DNA of 64,000 bases from Saccharopolyspora elongata (lineage in GTDB: Bacteria > Actinomycetota > Actinomycetes > Mycobacteriales > Pseudonocardiaceae), in the NCBI RefSeq assembly GCF_004348985.1, contig NZ_SMKW01000020.1:61979-125978 (forward strand). The letters run 5' to 3'. Below the pieces are notes generated by a model that made no database searches, was not told the DNA's origin, and worked only from the letters and a program-made list of their open reading frames with translations. Within the stretch, counting starts at the first letter, position 1, and each line of letters starts with the position of its first letter. Both the position numbers and the translations under genes were made by a program. This document shows, in pieces, positions 53,855-63,501 of the stretch.

Positions 53855-55015
53855 GTGCGCTCCTGGGACGACCCGCGCGGCTCGGACATCGCGGAAACTG
53901 CGAGCATGCGCGGGATGAAATCGCTGATCGGGGACGCGGTCCTCGCTGTCCTGGTCACGTTGGTCGGCATCGTCGGCACGCTCGGCGCCGACCGCTGGAC
54001 CGCGGCCGCGCACCGGCCGGTCGACGCCATCGGCGTGGGTCTGGTGGCCGCCACCGGGCTGGTCTTGGTGCTGCGGCGGCGCCAGCCGGTCGCGACGCTG
54101 CTCGTCGCCGCCGCGCTCACCTCGACCTACCTGGTGCTGGGCTACACCTACGGCCCGATCCTGCTGGCGCTGCTGATCGCCGTCTACTCGGCCGCCAGGC
54201 ACCGCCCGCCGGCGGCCTCGGTGCCGACCGCTTTCGCCGCCCTGCTCATGCTGCTGGTCCACATCTTCACCAGCGGCGGGACGCTGCCCGGCCTGTTCGG
54301 CGTGATCCCGGGTTCGGCGTGGGTCGTGGTGCCGTTCGCGGTGGGGCTCGCGGTCCGGCTGCAGCGCGAGGCGGCGGCCCGGGCCAGGGCCGAGACGCTG
54401 CGCCAGCGCGTCGACGACGAGCGGCTGCGGATCGCGCAGGAGGTGCACGACGTCGTGGGCCACGGGCTGGCCGCGATCAAGATGCAGGCCGATGTCGCGC
54501 TGCACGTGCTGCCGAAGAAGCCGGAGCAGGCCGAAGTCGCGCTGGAGGCGATCAGCCGCACGAGCAGCGACGCGCTGGAGGAGCTGCGCGCGACCCTGGC
54601 CGTGGTGCGCCGAACCGCCACGCAGGGTCCGGCGCCGGGCCTGGCCAGGCTCGACGACCTGCGGAAGCGGATGCGCGAGGCCGGCGTCCAGGTCCAGCTC
54701 ACCACCACCGGCGAGCCGCGCGACCTGCCCGCCCCCGTCGACCTGACCGGCTACCGGATCCTGCAGGAGTCGCTGACCAACGTGCTGCGCCACAGCGGCG
54801 ACAAGCGCGCGTCGGTCACGCTCGACTACGCGGCCGACGCGCTGGTCATCACGGTCACCAACCCGCTCACCGGCTCCCCGGGCGACGGCGGCGGGCTCGG
54901 CGTTCCCGGCATGCGGCAGCGGGTCGCGGCGCTGGGCGGCGAGTTCACCGCGGGTCCCACCGGCGACGGCCGGTTCGAAGTGCACGCCCGCCTGCCCACC
55001 GAAGGACATCCATGA
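53855..55015 (+). CDS. Sensor histidine kinase (HisKA_3, NarL-type)
   Basis: 386 residues from GTG 53855, with GGAGGAG 10 bases upstream; ATG 53906 is the alternative. Four to five N-terminal membrane helices, then the HisKA_3 dimerisation helix RIAQEVHDVVGHGLAAIK with the phosphorylated His, and an HATPase_c domain with ILQESLTNVLRHS (N box) and GLGVPGMRQRV (G box). Membrane sensor of an unknown signal. Confidence 0.93.
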   Translation: MRSWDDPRGSDIAETASMRGMKSLIGDAVLAVLVTLVGIVGTLGADRWTAAAHRPVDAIGVGLVAATGLVLVLRRRQPVATLLVAAALTSTYLVLGYTYGPILLALLIAVYSAARHRPPAASVPTAFAALLMLLVHIFTSGGTLPGLFGVIPGSAWVVVPFAVGLAVRLQREAAARARAETLRQRVDDERLRIAQEVHDVVGHGLAAIKMQADVALHVLPKKPEQAEVALEAISRTSSDALEELRATLAVVRRTATQGPAPGLARLDDLRKRMREAGVQVQLTTTGEPRDLPAPVDLTGYRILQESLTNVLRHSGDKRASVTLDYAADALVITVTNPLTGSPGDGGGLGVPGMRQRVAALGGEFTAGPTGDGRFEVHARLPTEGHP

Positions 55016-55665
55016 TCACCGTGCTGATCGTCGACGACCAGGACCTGGTCCGCATCGGACTGCGCACCCTCCTCGACAACGAGGACGACCTGACCTGCGT
55101 CGGCGAGGCCGCGGACGGGCTGGCGGCGGTGGCCGCGGCGCGCGAGCACCGGCCGGACGTGGTCCTGATGGACGTGCGGATGGCCGGCGTCGACGGGCTG
55201 GAGGCGACCCGGCGGATCACCGCGGACCCGGAGCTGCCGGACACCAAGGTGATCGTGCTGACCACCTTCGAGGTCGACGAGTACGTCTTCGCCGCGCTGC
55301 GCGGCGGGGCCAGCGGGTTCCTGCTGAAGGACACCAAGCCGGTCGACCTGCTCCGGGCGATCCGGCTGGTGGCCGGCGGTGAGGCGCTGCTGGCGCCGTC
55401 GGCGACGCGGAAGCTGGTCCGGGAGTTCGTGTCGATGGCACCGCGGTCGAGCCGCCCGCACCCGCAGCTGCACACGCTCACCGAGCGGGAGCGCGAGGTG
55501 CTCGGCCTCGTCGCGGAGGGCCTGAACAACGAGGAGATCGCGGAGCGCCTGGTGGTCAGCCCGGCGACGGCCCGAACGCACGTCAGCCGGGCGATGATCA
55601 AGCTGGGCGCGCGCGATCGCGCCCAGCTCGTCGTCTTCGCCTACCAGTCCGGCCTCGCCGACTAG
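55012..55665 (+). CDS. NarL/LuxR-type response regulator
   Basis: 217 residues, ATG 55012 overlaps the kinase stop (ATGA). Receiver domain with VDDQ acids, the phospho-acceptor D54 in VVLMDVRMAGVDG, and the switch K near LLKDTKPV; the C-terminal LuxR helix-turn-helix is LTEREREVLGLVAEGLNNEEIAERL. It is the partner of the kinase upstream. Its stop overlaps the stop of the convergent membrane protein gene by 4 bases. Confidence 0.94.
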   Translation: MITVLIVDDQDLVRIGLRTLLDNEDDLTCVGEAADGLAAVAAAREHRPDVVLMDVRMAGVDGLEATRRITADPELPDTKVIVLTTFEVDEYVFAALRGGASGFLLKDTKPVDLLRAIRLVAGGEALLAPSATRKLVREFVSMAPRSSRPHPQLHTLTEREREVLGLVAEGLNNEEIAERLVVSPATARTHVSRAMIKLGARDRAQLVVFAYQSGLAD

Positions 55666-56231
55666 CGCGCCCCCACCTCCTGCCGCACCGGCGGTCGCGC
55701 TGCGGGCCTCCGCGTTCTGCCCCACGGCTTGTAGACGGACAGCACCGTCGCCGCCACCAGCATGATCAGGTGGGCGACCGGCAAGGCGAGCAGGAGTCCG
55801 GCCGACCACGGCTGGGCGTCGAAGAACGTGCCCCCGTCCCGCCATTCCAGGGCCGGTACGGCGCGCCGCACGTAGCGGTCTTCCAGCTGCACCGCGGTCA
55901 CGATCACCGCGACGGTCAGCACCAGCTTCGTCACCACCCAGTAGTGCCGCAGCAGGCCCCACCTGGTGCCCAGCGAGAGCACCACGCCGGACAGCAGCGT
56001 GGCGATCGCCAGCGGCGGGAACGCCACGTCGACCGCGTCCACCGCCAGGTACAGGCTCTGCGCGCGGGGCGGAGCACCGGTCAGCACGGCGGCCAGGCCG
56101 AGCACCAGCTTGGCCGCCGTGACCCCCAGCCACGCGGCCGCGACGACGAGGTGCACCGTGCTCCACAACTTGTAGGCGCGCGGCGAAAGCCGGCGCGCGC
56201 CGCGCTTGGTCGATGCCGGCCGGTTCGACAC
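55662..56231 (-). CDS. Membrane protein of unknown function (DUF2269-like?)
   Basis: 189 residues from GTG 56231 with GGGAGG upstream. Four to five hydrophobic segments: LWSTVHLVVAAAWLGVTAAK, FPPLAIATLLSGVVLSLG, LVLTVAVIVTAVQLEDRYV and LLALPVAHLIMLVAAT. A His in the first helix and an aromatic-rich region look like a small cytochrome/DUF2269-type fold, but I cannot assign a family. Confidence 0.7.
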   Translation of the reverse strand: MSNRPASTKRGARRLSPRAYKLWSTVHLVVAAAWLGVTAAKLVLGLAAVLTGAPPRAQSLYLAVDAVDVAFPPLAIATLLSGVVLSLGTRWGLLRHYWVVTKLVLTVAVIVTAVQLEDRYVRRAVPALEWRDGGTFFDAQPWSAGLLLALPVAHLIMLVAATVLSVYKPWGRTRRPAARPPVRQEVGAR

Positions 56232-56413
56232 GATCGCCTCCCGTTGATCCTGCGGCGCCCAGGCGGTCCGGGCGCCGCGCAACCAACTCTGGCCGGGCTC
56301 CCCCGCCGGCACATCGGGCCGCAATCGACTCCTGCCGTACGCCCGTCTGCGTACCCGGTCTGAAACCTGGAAAAGGAGGTTCGCCGTGCCGGGCGTTGGG
56401 GCACACTGTGGCC

Positions 56414-57809
56414 GTGCTCGTCACCCTCACCACCACGCACCGACCGGCCACCGATCTCGGCTTCCTGCTGCACAAGCATCCGCAGAAGGCGCAGACATTC
56501 CCGGTGGCCGGCGGAACGGCGCACGTCTTCTACCCGGTCGCCGCCGAGGACGAGTGCACCGCCGCGCTGCTGCTGGACGTCGATCCGGTGAACCTGGTGC
56601 GCGGCAAGAAGAACGACGCCTTCGCGCTGGCCCAGTACGTCAACGACCGGCCCTACGCCGCGGGCTCGCTGCTCGCCGTGGCGCTGGGTTCGGTGTTCCG
56701 GACGGCGCTGAACGGGCGTTGCGATGCGCGGCCGGAGCTCGCGGAGACACCGATTCCGCTGCAGGTCCGGGTTCCCGCGTTGCCGTGCCGGGGAGGTGCG
56801 GAGCTGGCCGCGCGGCTGTTCGAACCGCTGGGCTGGCGGGTCGAGGCCGCGCCGGTGCCGCTGGATCCGCAGGTTCCGGGCTGGGGGCGACTCCAGCTAC
56901 GTGGACCTGCGGCTGTCCGGCGAGCTGCGCGTCTCCGCCGCGCTCAAGCACCTCTACGTGCTGATTCCGGTGCTGGACAACGGCAAGCACTACTGGGTCG
57001 GCTCGGACGAGGTGGACAAGCTGCTGCGGGCCGGTGAGGGCTGGCTGGCCGACCACCCCGAGCGGGAGCTGATCAGCAGCCGGTACCTGGCGCACCGCAA
57101 GTCCTACGTGCGCTCGGCCCTGGCGCAGCTGGCCGAGTCCGGCGACGACGAGCTGGACGACGCGATGGCCGAGCCGGCGGTGACCGCAACGTCCGAAAAG
57201 GACGTTCCGCTCGCCGTGCAGCGCCGCGGAAGCGTGCTGGCCGCGCTCAAGGCGAGCGGGGCGCGGCGCGTGCTCGACCTCGGTTGCGGTGGCGGCGCCC
57301 TGCTGCACGACCTGATCCAGGAGCCGTCGTTCACCGAGATCGTCGGCGTGGACGTGTCGGCCCGCGCGCTGGAGGTCGCCGCGCGCCGCTTCGAGCGGCT
57401 ACCGGAGCGCCAGCGCGAGCGGCTCGCGCTGCGCCAGTCCGCGCTGACCTACGTGGACACCTCCCTCGCCGGATTCGACGCGGCCGTGCTGATGGAGGTC
57501 ATCGAGCACGTCGACCCGCCCCGGCTGGCCGCGCTGGAGCACGCGGTGTTCGCCGCCGCCCGGCCCGGCACCGTCGTCGTCACCACCCCGAACGTGGAGT
57601 ACAACGTGCGTTTCGAGAACCTGCCCGCCGGTGCGTTCCGGCACGCCGACCACCGCTTCGAGTGGACGCGGCCGCAGTTCCGGCAGTGGGCCGGCGGCGT
57701 GGCCGACCGGCACGGCTACGCGGTCGAGCACCTGCCCGTCGGGCCGGAGGACCCCCAGGTCGGGGCGCCGACGCAGCTGGCGGTGTTCACCAGGACGGCG
57801 GTGGCGTGA
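56414..57809 (+). pseudogene. hen1: 3'-terminal RNA ribose 2'-O-methyltransferase Hen1, split by a +1 frameshift
   Basis: The 5' part (GTG 56414) encodes the bacterial Hen1 N-terminal domain starting LVTLTTTHRPATDLGFLLH, and LLLDVDPVNLVRGKKNDAFA. The frame changes at 56883-56887, a run of five G where four would keep the phase: downstream, another frame reads GDSSYVDLRLSGELRVSAAL and the methyltransferase domain with VLDLGCGGGALLHDLI and the metal motif MEVIEHV plus FRHADHRFEW. So the gene is intact apart from one extra G. Either it is a real loss, a sequencing error in the homopolymer, or frameshifting. Hen1 methylates 2'-OH of RNA 3' ends after repair by Pnkp, encoded next. Confidence 0.85.
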
Positions 57810-60367
57810 TGCGGCTGTCCATTCCGGACATGGCGCTGGTGGTGCTGATCGGCGCCTCCGGCTCGGGGAAGTCCACCTTCGCGCGCACCCACTTCGCGCC
57901 GACGCAGGTGCTCTCCAGCGACTACTTCCGCGGTCTCGTCGCCGACGACGAATCCGACCAGTCGGCCAGCGCGGACGCCTTCGACGCGCTGCACTACGTC
58001 GCGGGCAAGCGGCTGGCGGCCGGGCGGATCACGATCATCGACGCCACCAACGTCCAGCGCAGTTCCCGGTCCACGTTGATCGAGCTGGCGCGGAAGCACC
58101 ACGTGCTGCCGGTCGCCATCGTGCTCGACATGCCCGAGTCGGTATGTCTGGAGCGCAACTCCGCCCGCCCCGACCGGGATTTCGGCGCGCCGGTCGTCCG
58201 GCGGCACCGCGCCGAGCTCCGCCGGTCGCTGAAGTCGTTGCAGCGCGAGGGTTTCCGGCGCGTGCACGTGTTGCGCAGCGTCGAGGAGGTGGCGGCGGCC
58301 ACCGTCGAGATCGAGCCGCTGCTCAACGACAAGCGCGCCGAGACCGGGCCGTTCGACGTGATCGGCGACGTGCACGGCTGCCGGGCCGAACTGGAGGAAC
58401 TGCTCGAATCCCTCGGCTACGCCATCGAGCGCGACGACGAGCAGCGCGCCATCGGGGCCGCGCACCCGGAAGGCCGGCGCGCGGTGTTCGTCGGCGACCT
58501 GGTCGATCGCGGCCCGGACACCCCCGGCGTGCTCCGCCTGGTGATGGGCATGGCCGAGGCCGGGACCGCGCTGGTGGTGTGCGGCAACCACGAGCAGAAG
58601 TTCGTCCGCGCGTTGCGCGGCCGCAACGTCAAGATCGCGCACGGCCTGGCCGAGTCGCTGGCACAGCTCGCGGCCGAGCCCGCGGAGTTCCGCAAGCAGG
58701 CGGAGGAGTTCTGCGACGGCCTGGTCGCGCACTACGTGCTCGACGGCGGCAAGCTCGTGGTGGCCCACGCCGGGCTGCCCGAGCACTTCCACGGCCGCGC
58801 GTCGGGAACCGTGCGCAGCTTCGCGCTGTTCGGCGAGACCACCGGCGAGATCGACGAGTTCGGGCTGCCGGTGCGCTACCCGTGGGCCAACGACTACCGG
58901 GGCAAGGCGATGGTGCTCTACGGCCACACGCCGATGCCCGAGGCGGAGTGGGTGAACGGCACGATGTGCCTGGACACCGGTTGCGTCTTCGGTGGCAAGC
59001 TCACTGCGCTGCGCTATCCGGAGCGCGAGGTCGTCTCGGTTCGGGCGCACCGCGTCTGGTACGAGCCGAAGCGCCCGCTGCTGCCGCCCGAGGAGCTGCC
59101 CCCGGCGGCGGATTCGGTGTCGCGGCGGGAGCCGCACGTGCTCAACCTCGACGACGTCGCGGGCCGTCGTTCGGTGGAAACCCGGCACCACGGGCGGATC
59201 GCCGTCCAGCCCGAGCGGGCGGCCGCGGCCCTGGAGGTGATGAGCCGCTTCGCGATCGACCCGCGGTGGCTGCTGTACCTGCCGCCGACCATGGCTCCGG
59301 TGGCCACCTCGAACCGCCCCGACGTGCTGGAGCACCCCGAAGAAGCCTTCGCGGGCTACCGCGCCGCCGGTGTGCAGGACGTGCTGTGCGAGGAGAAGCA
59401 CATGGGCTCGCGAGCGATCGTGCTGGTGTGCCGGGATTCCTCGACGGGCGCGACCAGGTTCGGCATCGACGGTCCGGGCGCGGTGCACACCCGCACCGGA
59501 CGGCCGTTCTTCGCGCCGGACCAGACCGACGAGCTGCTCGGCCGCGTGCGCGCGGCCGCTGCTTCGGCCGGGTTATGGGAGGAGCTGTCGACGGACTGGC
59601 TGCTCCTGGACGCCGAGCTCATGCCCTGGAGCGCGAAGGCGCGCGGCCTGATCATGGACCAGTACGCCGCGGTTGGTGCTGCGGCGTCGGCGGCGTTGCC
59701 CAGCGCCGTGGAGATCCTGGCCGCCGCGTCGCAACGCGGCGTGGACGTCGCCGAGCTGCACGCCAAAACCGTTGCGCGGGCGGCGAATGCCGACGCGTAC
59801 CGCGAGGCGTACCGCCGGTACTGCTGGCCGACCGAGGGGCTGACCGGTGTGCGGCTCGCGCCGTTCCAGGTGCTGGCCACCGAGGGCCGGACCTACCACG
59901 ACCGCGAGCACGGCTGGCACCTTTCGGTGGCGGATCGGCTCGTCGGCGCCGACCCCGAGCTGTTCGCCACGACCCGCAGGCTCACCGTGGACACCACCGA
60001 CCCGGATTCGACGGCGGCGGGCGTCGCGTGGTGGGAGGAGCTGACCGGCGACGGCGGCGAAGGCATGGTGGTCAAGCCGGCGGCGAACCTCACCAGGGGT
60101 CAGCGCGGCCTGGTGCAGCCGGGCGTGAAGGTGCGCGGGCGCGAGTACCTGCGGATCATCTACGGGCCCGACTACACCGAGGCGGCGAACCTGGAGCGCC
60201 TCCGCCAGCGGTCCCTCGGCCGCAAGCGCGGCCTCGCCACCCGCGAGTACGCGCTCGGCCTGGAGGGCCTGGAGCGGGTCGCGAGGGGCGAGCCGCTGTG
60301 GCGGGTGCACGAGTGCGTTTTCGCCGTGCTGGCCCTGGAGTCCGAGCCCGTCGACCCGCGGCTGTGA
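57809..60367 (+). CDS. pnkp: Polynucleotide kinase-phosphatase (bacterial Pnkp)
   Basis: 852 residues, the normal length; ATG 57809 overlaps the hen1 stop (TGATG). Three modules: 5'-kinase with Walker A VLIGASGSGKSTFARTHF (residues 14-22), metallophosphatase with VIGDVHGC, VFVGDLVDRGPDTPG and GNHE, and a C-terminal adenylyltransferase/ligase domain with the nucleotide-binding Lys530 in EEKHMGSRA. With Hen1 it heals and seals cleaved RNA, for example tRNA cut by ribotoxins. Confidence 0.95.
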   Translation: MRLSIPDMALVVLIGASGSGKSTFARTHFAPTQVLSSDYFRGLVADDESDQSASADAFDALHYVAGKRLAAGRITIIDATNVQRSSRSTLIELARKHHVLPVAIVLDMPESVCLERNSARPDRDFGAPVVRRHRAELRRSLKSLQREGFRRVHVLRSVEEVAAATVEIEPLLNDKRAETGPFDVIGDVHGCRAELEELLESLGYAIERDDEQRAIGAAHPEGRRAVFVGDLVDRGPDTPGVLRLVMGMAEAGTALVVCGNHEQKFVRALRGRNVKIAHGLAESLAQLAAEPAEFRKQAEEFCDGLVAHYVLDGGKLVVAHAGLPEHFHGRASGTVRSFALFGETTGEIDEFGLPVRYPWANDYRGKAMVLYGHTPMPEAEWVNGTMCLDTGCVFGGKLTALRYPEREVVSVRAHRVWYEPKRPLLPPEELPPAADSVSRREPHVLNLDDVAGRRSVETRHHGRIAVQPERAAAALEVMSRFAIDPRWLLYLPPTMAPVATSNRPDVLEHPEEAFAGYRAAGVQDVLCEEKHMGSRAIVLVCRDSSTGATRFGIDGPGAVHTRTGRPFFAPDQTDELLGRVRAAAASAGLWEELSTDWLLLDAELMPWSAKARGLIMDQYAAVGAAASAALPSAVEILAAASQRGVDVAELHAKTVARAANADAYREAYRRYCWPTEGLTGVRLAPFQVLATEGRTYHDREHGWHLSVADRLVGADPELFATTRRLTVDTTDPDSTAAGVAWWEELTGDGGEGMVVKPAANLTRGQRGLVQPGVKVRGREYLRIIYGPDYTEAANLERLRQRSLGRKRGLATREYALGLEGLERVARGEPLWRVHECVFAVLALESEPVDPRL

Positions 60368-60440
60368 GCCGGTCACGCCCCGAGCGGCCACGCGACGCGC
60401 ATCGCCGCGGCCGAGCCGTGGCCCGCGGTCCGATCCGCGA

Positions 60441-61955
60441 TCACTGGCCGATCGGGACGAACTTCGACCAGGCGGTCTCGCTGACCTTGGTCTTGCCGTC
60501 CCAGAGCTCGACCTTGAAGCGGACCTTGCCCTTCTCGCTCAGGTCCAGGTTGCAGTCGACCGGAGGCCCCTCGGCGGTATTGTCGTCCTTGCACTCGTCC
60601 TTGCGGCCGTAGTCGGTCTCCGACAGCGTCTTGACCCACATGCCGTCTTTGCTGGTGTCGTGCGCGAAGAGGTGGTCGCCGATCGCCTCGAAGCAGCCGG
60701 TGCCGCGCTCGGCTCCCTCGTAGCTGATCGACTGGCACCACTTCGTCTGCGCCGGCGTCGCCGGCGGCGTCTCCGGATCCTCCGCCGGCTCCTGGGTTTC
60801 CGGTGCCTGCGTTGCGGGGTTCTGCACCGGCGGCGGCACGGGCGCGGACGACGGTGGCGGGGGCGGCGGCGCGCTGGACGTCGGCGGCGCCGAGGTCTGC
60901 ACCGCGCTCGTCTCCGGCACCAGCGGCGACGGGTCGCCGACCGGAATCGCCTGGCCCGGCTCGTTGTTCATCGTGGTCGCGAAGGCCGCCACCCCGGCCA
61001 CGGCCGCGACCATGCCGACTCCGGCCAGGGCGTACACCCAGCGCGCGCCGCCCTTGCGCTTCGGCGCCGCAGGCAGCGCGGCGAACTGCGGCGGGATCGC
61101 CGTGACGCTGGTCAGAGCCTGCCGGGCCGCCCTCGCCAGCTCGCCCGCGCTGCCGAAGCGGTCGGCCGGGTTCTTCGCCATGCCGCGCGTGACGATCTGG
61201 TCGAACTCGCGCGGGATGTCGTTGCGGGCGCCGGTCGGCGCCGGCGGCGCGTGGTTGAGGTGCGCGTTGATCAGCGAAGCCGCGGTGTCCCCGGCGAACG
61301 GCTTCGCGCCGGTCAGGCACTGGTACAGCACGCAGGCCATTGAGTACACGTCCACCCGGTGGTCGACCGGGCCGTCGTCGAACCGCTCCGGCGCCATGTA
61401 GGCGAGCGTGCCGACGGTGTAGCCGGTGGAGGTCAGCGTCGCGGAGGCGCGCAGTGACGCGGCGATGCCGAAGTCGACGAGGTAGGCGAACCCGCTGTGG
61501 CTGACCAGGATGTTGGACGGCTTGACGTCGCGGTGCACCAGGCCTTCCTGGTGCGCGGCGTCCAGCGCCTCCGCGACCTGCTCCAGCACCGCCACCGCGT
61601 CCGCCGGGCGCATCGGGCCGTGCGCGGCGAGCAGCGACCCGACGTCGCTGCCCTCCACCAGGCGCATGTCGAGGTAGAGCCGGCCGTCGATCTCGCCGTA
61701 GGCGTGGATCGGGATGACGTGCGGCTCCCGCAGCCGGCCGGCCGCGTGCGCCTCCCGCTTGAACCGCTCGCGGAACTCCTCGTCGGCGGCGAGGTTCTCG
61801 GCCAGGAGTTTGAGGGCGACCACGCGGTCGTGACGGGTGTCGTACGCGCGGAGGATCTCGCCCATCCCACCCCGCGCGATCAAGCCATCCACCCGGTAAG
61901 GGCCGAACTGCCACTTCACGGTGCGTAACTCCTCAAGACCGACATCGGCCGTCAT
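60441..61955 (-). CDS. Membrane Ser/Thr protein kinase with Cys-containing extracellular domain
   Basis: 504 residues, ATG 61955. Hanks-type kinase: glycine loop IARGGMGEILRAYDT, ATP Lys49 in VVALKLL, catalytic loop HRDVKPSNILV with D143, DFG in VDFGIAASL, and APERF. A transmembrane helix (VYALAGVGMVAAVAGVAAFA, about residues 299-322) is followed by a Pro/Ser-rich linker and a 100-residue extracellular domain with four cysteines (CQSISYEGAERGTGC, ECKDDN, VDCNLD). It has no PASTA repeats. The signal and targets are unknown. Confidence 0.92.
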   Translation of the reverse strand: MTADVGLEELRTVKWQFGPYRVDGLIARGGMGEILRAYDTRHDRVVALKLLAENLAADEEFRERFKREAHAAGRLREPHVIPIHAYGEIDGRLYLDMRLVEGSDVGSLLAAHGPMRPADAVAVLEQVAEALDAAHQEGLVHRDVKPSNILVSHSGFAYLVDFGIAASLRASATLTSTGYTVGTLAYMAPERFDDGPVDHRVDVYSMACVLYQCLTGAKPFAGDTAASLINAHLNHAPPAPTGARNDIPREFDQIVTRGMAKNPADRFGSAGELARAARQALTSVTAIPPQFAALPAAPKRKGGARWVYALAGVGMVAAVAGVAAFATTMNNEPGQAIPVGDPSPLVPETSAVQTSAPPTSSAPPPPPPSSAPVPPPVQNPATQAPETQEPAEDPETPPATPAQTKWCQSISYEGAERGTGCFEAIGDHLFAHDTSKDGMWVKTLSETDYGRKDECKDDNTAEGPPVDCNLDLSEKGKVRFKVELWDGKTKVSETAWSKFVPIGQ

Positions 61956-62155
61956 CCTATTGGGTGAGTCACAACGGCGCCGAACACCCCGAGTGCCGCA
62001 CCCTACCGCGACCTATGGAAGCGATCCGGTCACCCGGTGCCGTCGGTGAAGTTTCCGCTACGAACCGACACCGACCGGTGCGCCGGGCGACCCGGGACTG
62101 CTACAAGAAGTGGATCATGTTCGACCACCCGGCTGCGGAAAGGACCGGTCCACCG

Positions 62156-63349
62156 ATGTCGACCGACGGGACGAACGCACGCAAGATCGATCGAGGCGAA
62201 CCCGAGGGCGGCTGCCCGGTCAGCCGCGGTTCCGACGGCGTCTGGACGATCCGGGGCTACGCCGCCGCGCGCACCGCGCTGCGCAGCACCGACACCGTCC
62301 AGGCCGGCCTCGGGGTGGAGACGGTCGAGAAGATGCCCGCCAAGATCCGGCGCCCGGTGCTGTACCGGGACGGCCCGGAGCACCGCGAGCACCGGCGCCA
62401 GACCGCCAAGTACTTCACGCCGCGCCGGGTGGACGAGAGCTACCGGGAGCTGATGGAGCGAGTGGCGGACGCCCAGCTCGACAAGCTCCGCGGCGCCGGG
62501 CAGGCGCAGCTGTCGGACCTGAGCTTCAACCTCGCCATCGACGTGGCGTGCGCGGTGATCGGGCTGACCGAGAGCCGCCCCGGCCTCCAGCACCGGCTGG
62601 AGCGGTTCTTCCCGGAGGAGTTCGGCGAACCGGGCTTCACCAGCCTCAACGGGCTCTACTGGATTTGGCGGCAGGCCACCAACTGGGCCGGGATCTACTT
62701 CGGCGACGTCCGGCCCGCCGTCCGGGCGCGCCGCGAGCAGCGCCGCGACGACCTGATCTCGCACCTGCTGGACGAGGGCTGCTCGTCGGCCGAGATCCTC
62801 GGCGAGTGCATCACCTTCGCCGCCGCGGGCATGGTCACCACCCGCGAGTTCGTCAACCTCGCCGCGTGGCACCTGTTCACCGACGAGCCGCTGCTGGACC
62901 GCTACCGCGCCGCCGATGAGCCCGAGCGGCTCGCGATCCTGCACGAGCTGCTGCGCCTGGAACCGGTCGTCGGCCACCTCAGGCGGCGCACCACGGCACC
63001 GGTCGAGCTGCCGGCGGAGAACGACGAGACGGTCACCGTGCCGACCGGTGAGGTGATCGACATCCAGGTCAGCGCGACGAATGCCGACCCGAGCGCGATG
63101 GGCGACCAGCCGCTCGCCGTGTGCCCCGCCCGTCCCCTCAACGACGCCTCCGCACCGGGACTGTCCTTCGGGGACGGTGCGCACAAGTGCCCCGGCGCGA
63201 ACATCGCGATCATGGAGACCGACGTCTTCCTCAAGAAGCTGTTCGCCGTCCCCGGCGTGCACATGAAGAAGGAGCCGCGCGTCTCGTTCAACGACGCGAT
63301 CGGCGGCTACGAACTGCGCGACATGGTCGTGGCGATCCCCAACCCGTGA
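62156..63349 (+). CDS. Cytochrome P450 lacking the I-helix acidic residue
   Basis: 397 residues from ATG 62156 (an earlier ATG at 62117 is possible). Heme loop FGDGAHKCPGANIA with C345 and the ExxR motif in HELLRLEP are intact. The I-helix reads FAAAGMVTTREF, where the acid normally preceding the Thr (as in AGxD/ET) is Val. That substitution is seen in P450s that do not use the standard proton relay. No ferredoxin is adjacent. It is divergent from the kinase gene. Confidence 0.85.
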   Translation: MSTDGTNARKIDRGEPEGGCPVSRGSDGVWTIRGYAAARTALRSTDTVQAGLGVETVEKMPAKIRRPVLYRDGPEHREHRRQTAKYFTPRRVDESYRELMERVADAQLDKLRGAGQAQLSDLSFNLAIDVACAVIGLTESRPGLQHRLERFFPEEFGEPGFTSLNGLYWIWRQATNWAGIYFGDVRPAVRARREQRRDDLISHLLDEGCSSAEILGECITFAAAGMVTTREFVNLAAWHLFTDEPLLDRYRAADEPERLAILHELLRLEPVVGHLRRRTTAPVELPAENDETVTVPTGEVIDIQVSATNADPSAMGDQPLAVCPARPLNDASAPGLSFGDGAHKCPGANIAIMETDVFLKKLFAVPGVHMKKEPRVSFNDAIGGYELRDMVVAIPNP

Positions 63350-63436
63350 AGCCGCGATGCGGGGCGTCCATGACCCGGGCGCCCCGCACAGCGCGGCCGT
63401 TCCGCCTCACGACATCCGCGTCAGCGCCCGCATTCC

Positions 63437-63493
63437 GAACGAGGGGGGCGCCACCGAGAGCTGAACTGCTCCCCGGTGGCGCCCCCCTCGTTC
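63437..63493. terminator. Strong bidirectional terminator between P450 and small membrane protein
   Basis: A perfect 20-bp stem: arms 63437-63456 (begins GAACGAGGGGGG) and 63474-63493 (ends CCCCCCTCGTTC), with a 17-base loop. It lies between convergent genes, and is the strongest hairpin in the window. Confidence 0.85.
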
Positions 63494-63501
63494 ATCCCGG
63501 A

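Noticed and set aside
57631..60612. A 993-residue open frame in another phase of pnkp
   Set aside because: Arg/Ala/Gly-rich product without domains, overlapping the intact Pnkp frame completely.
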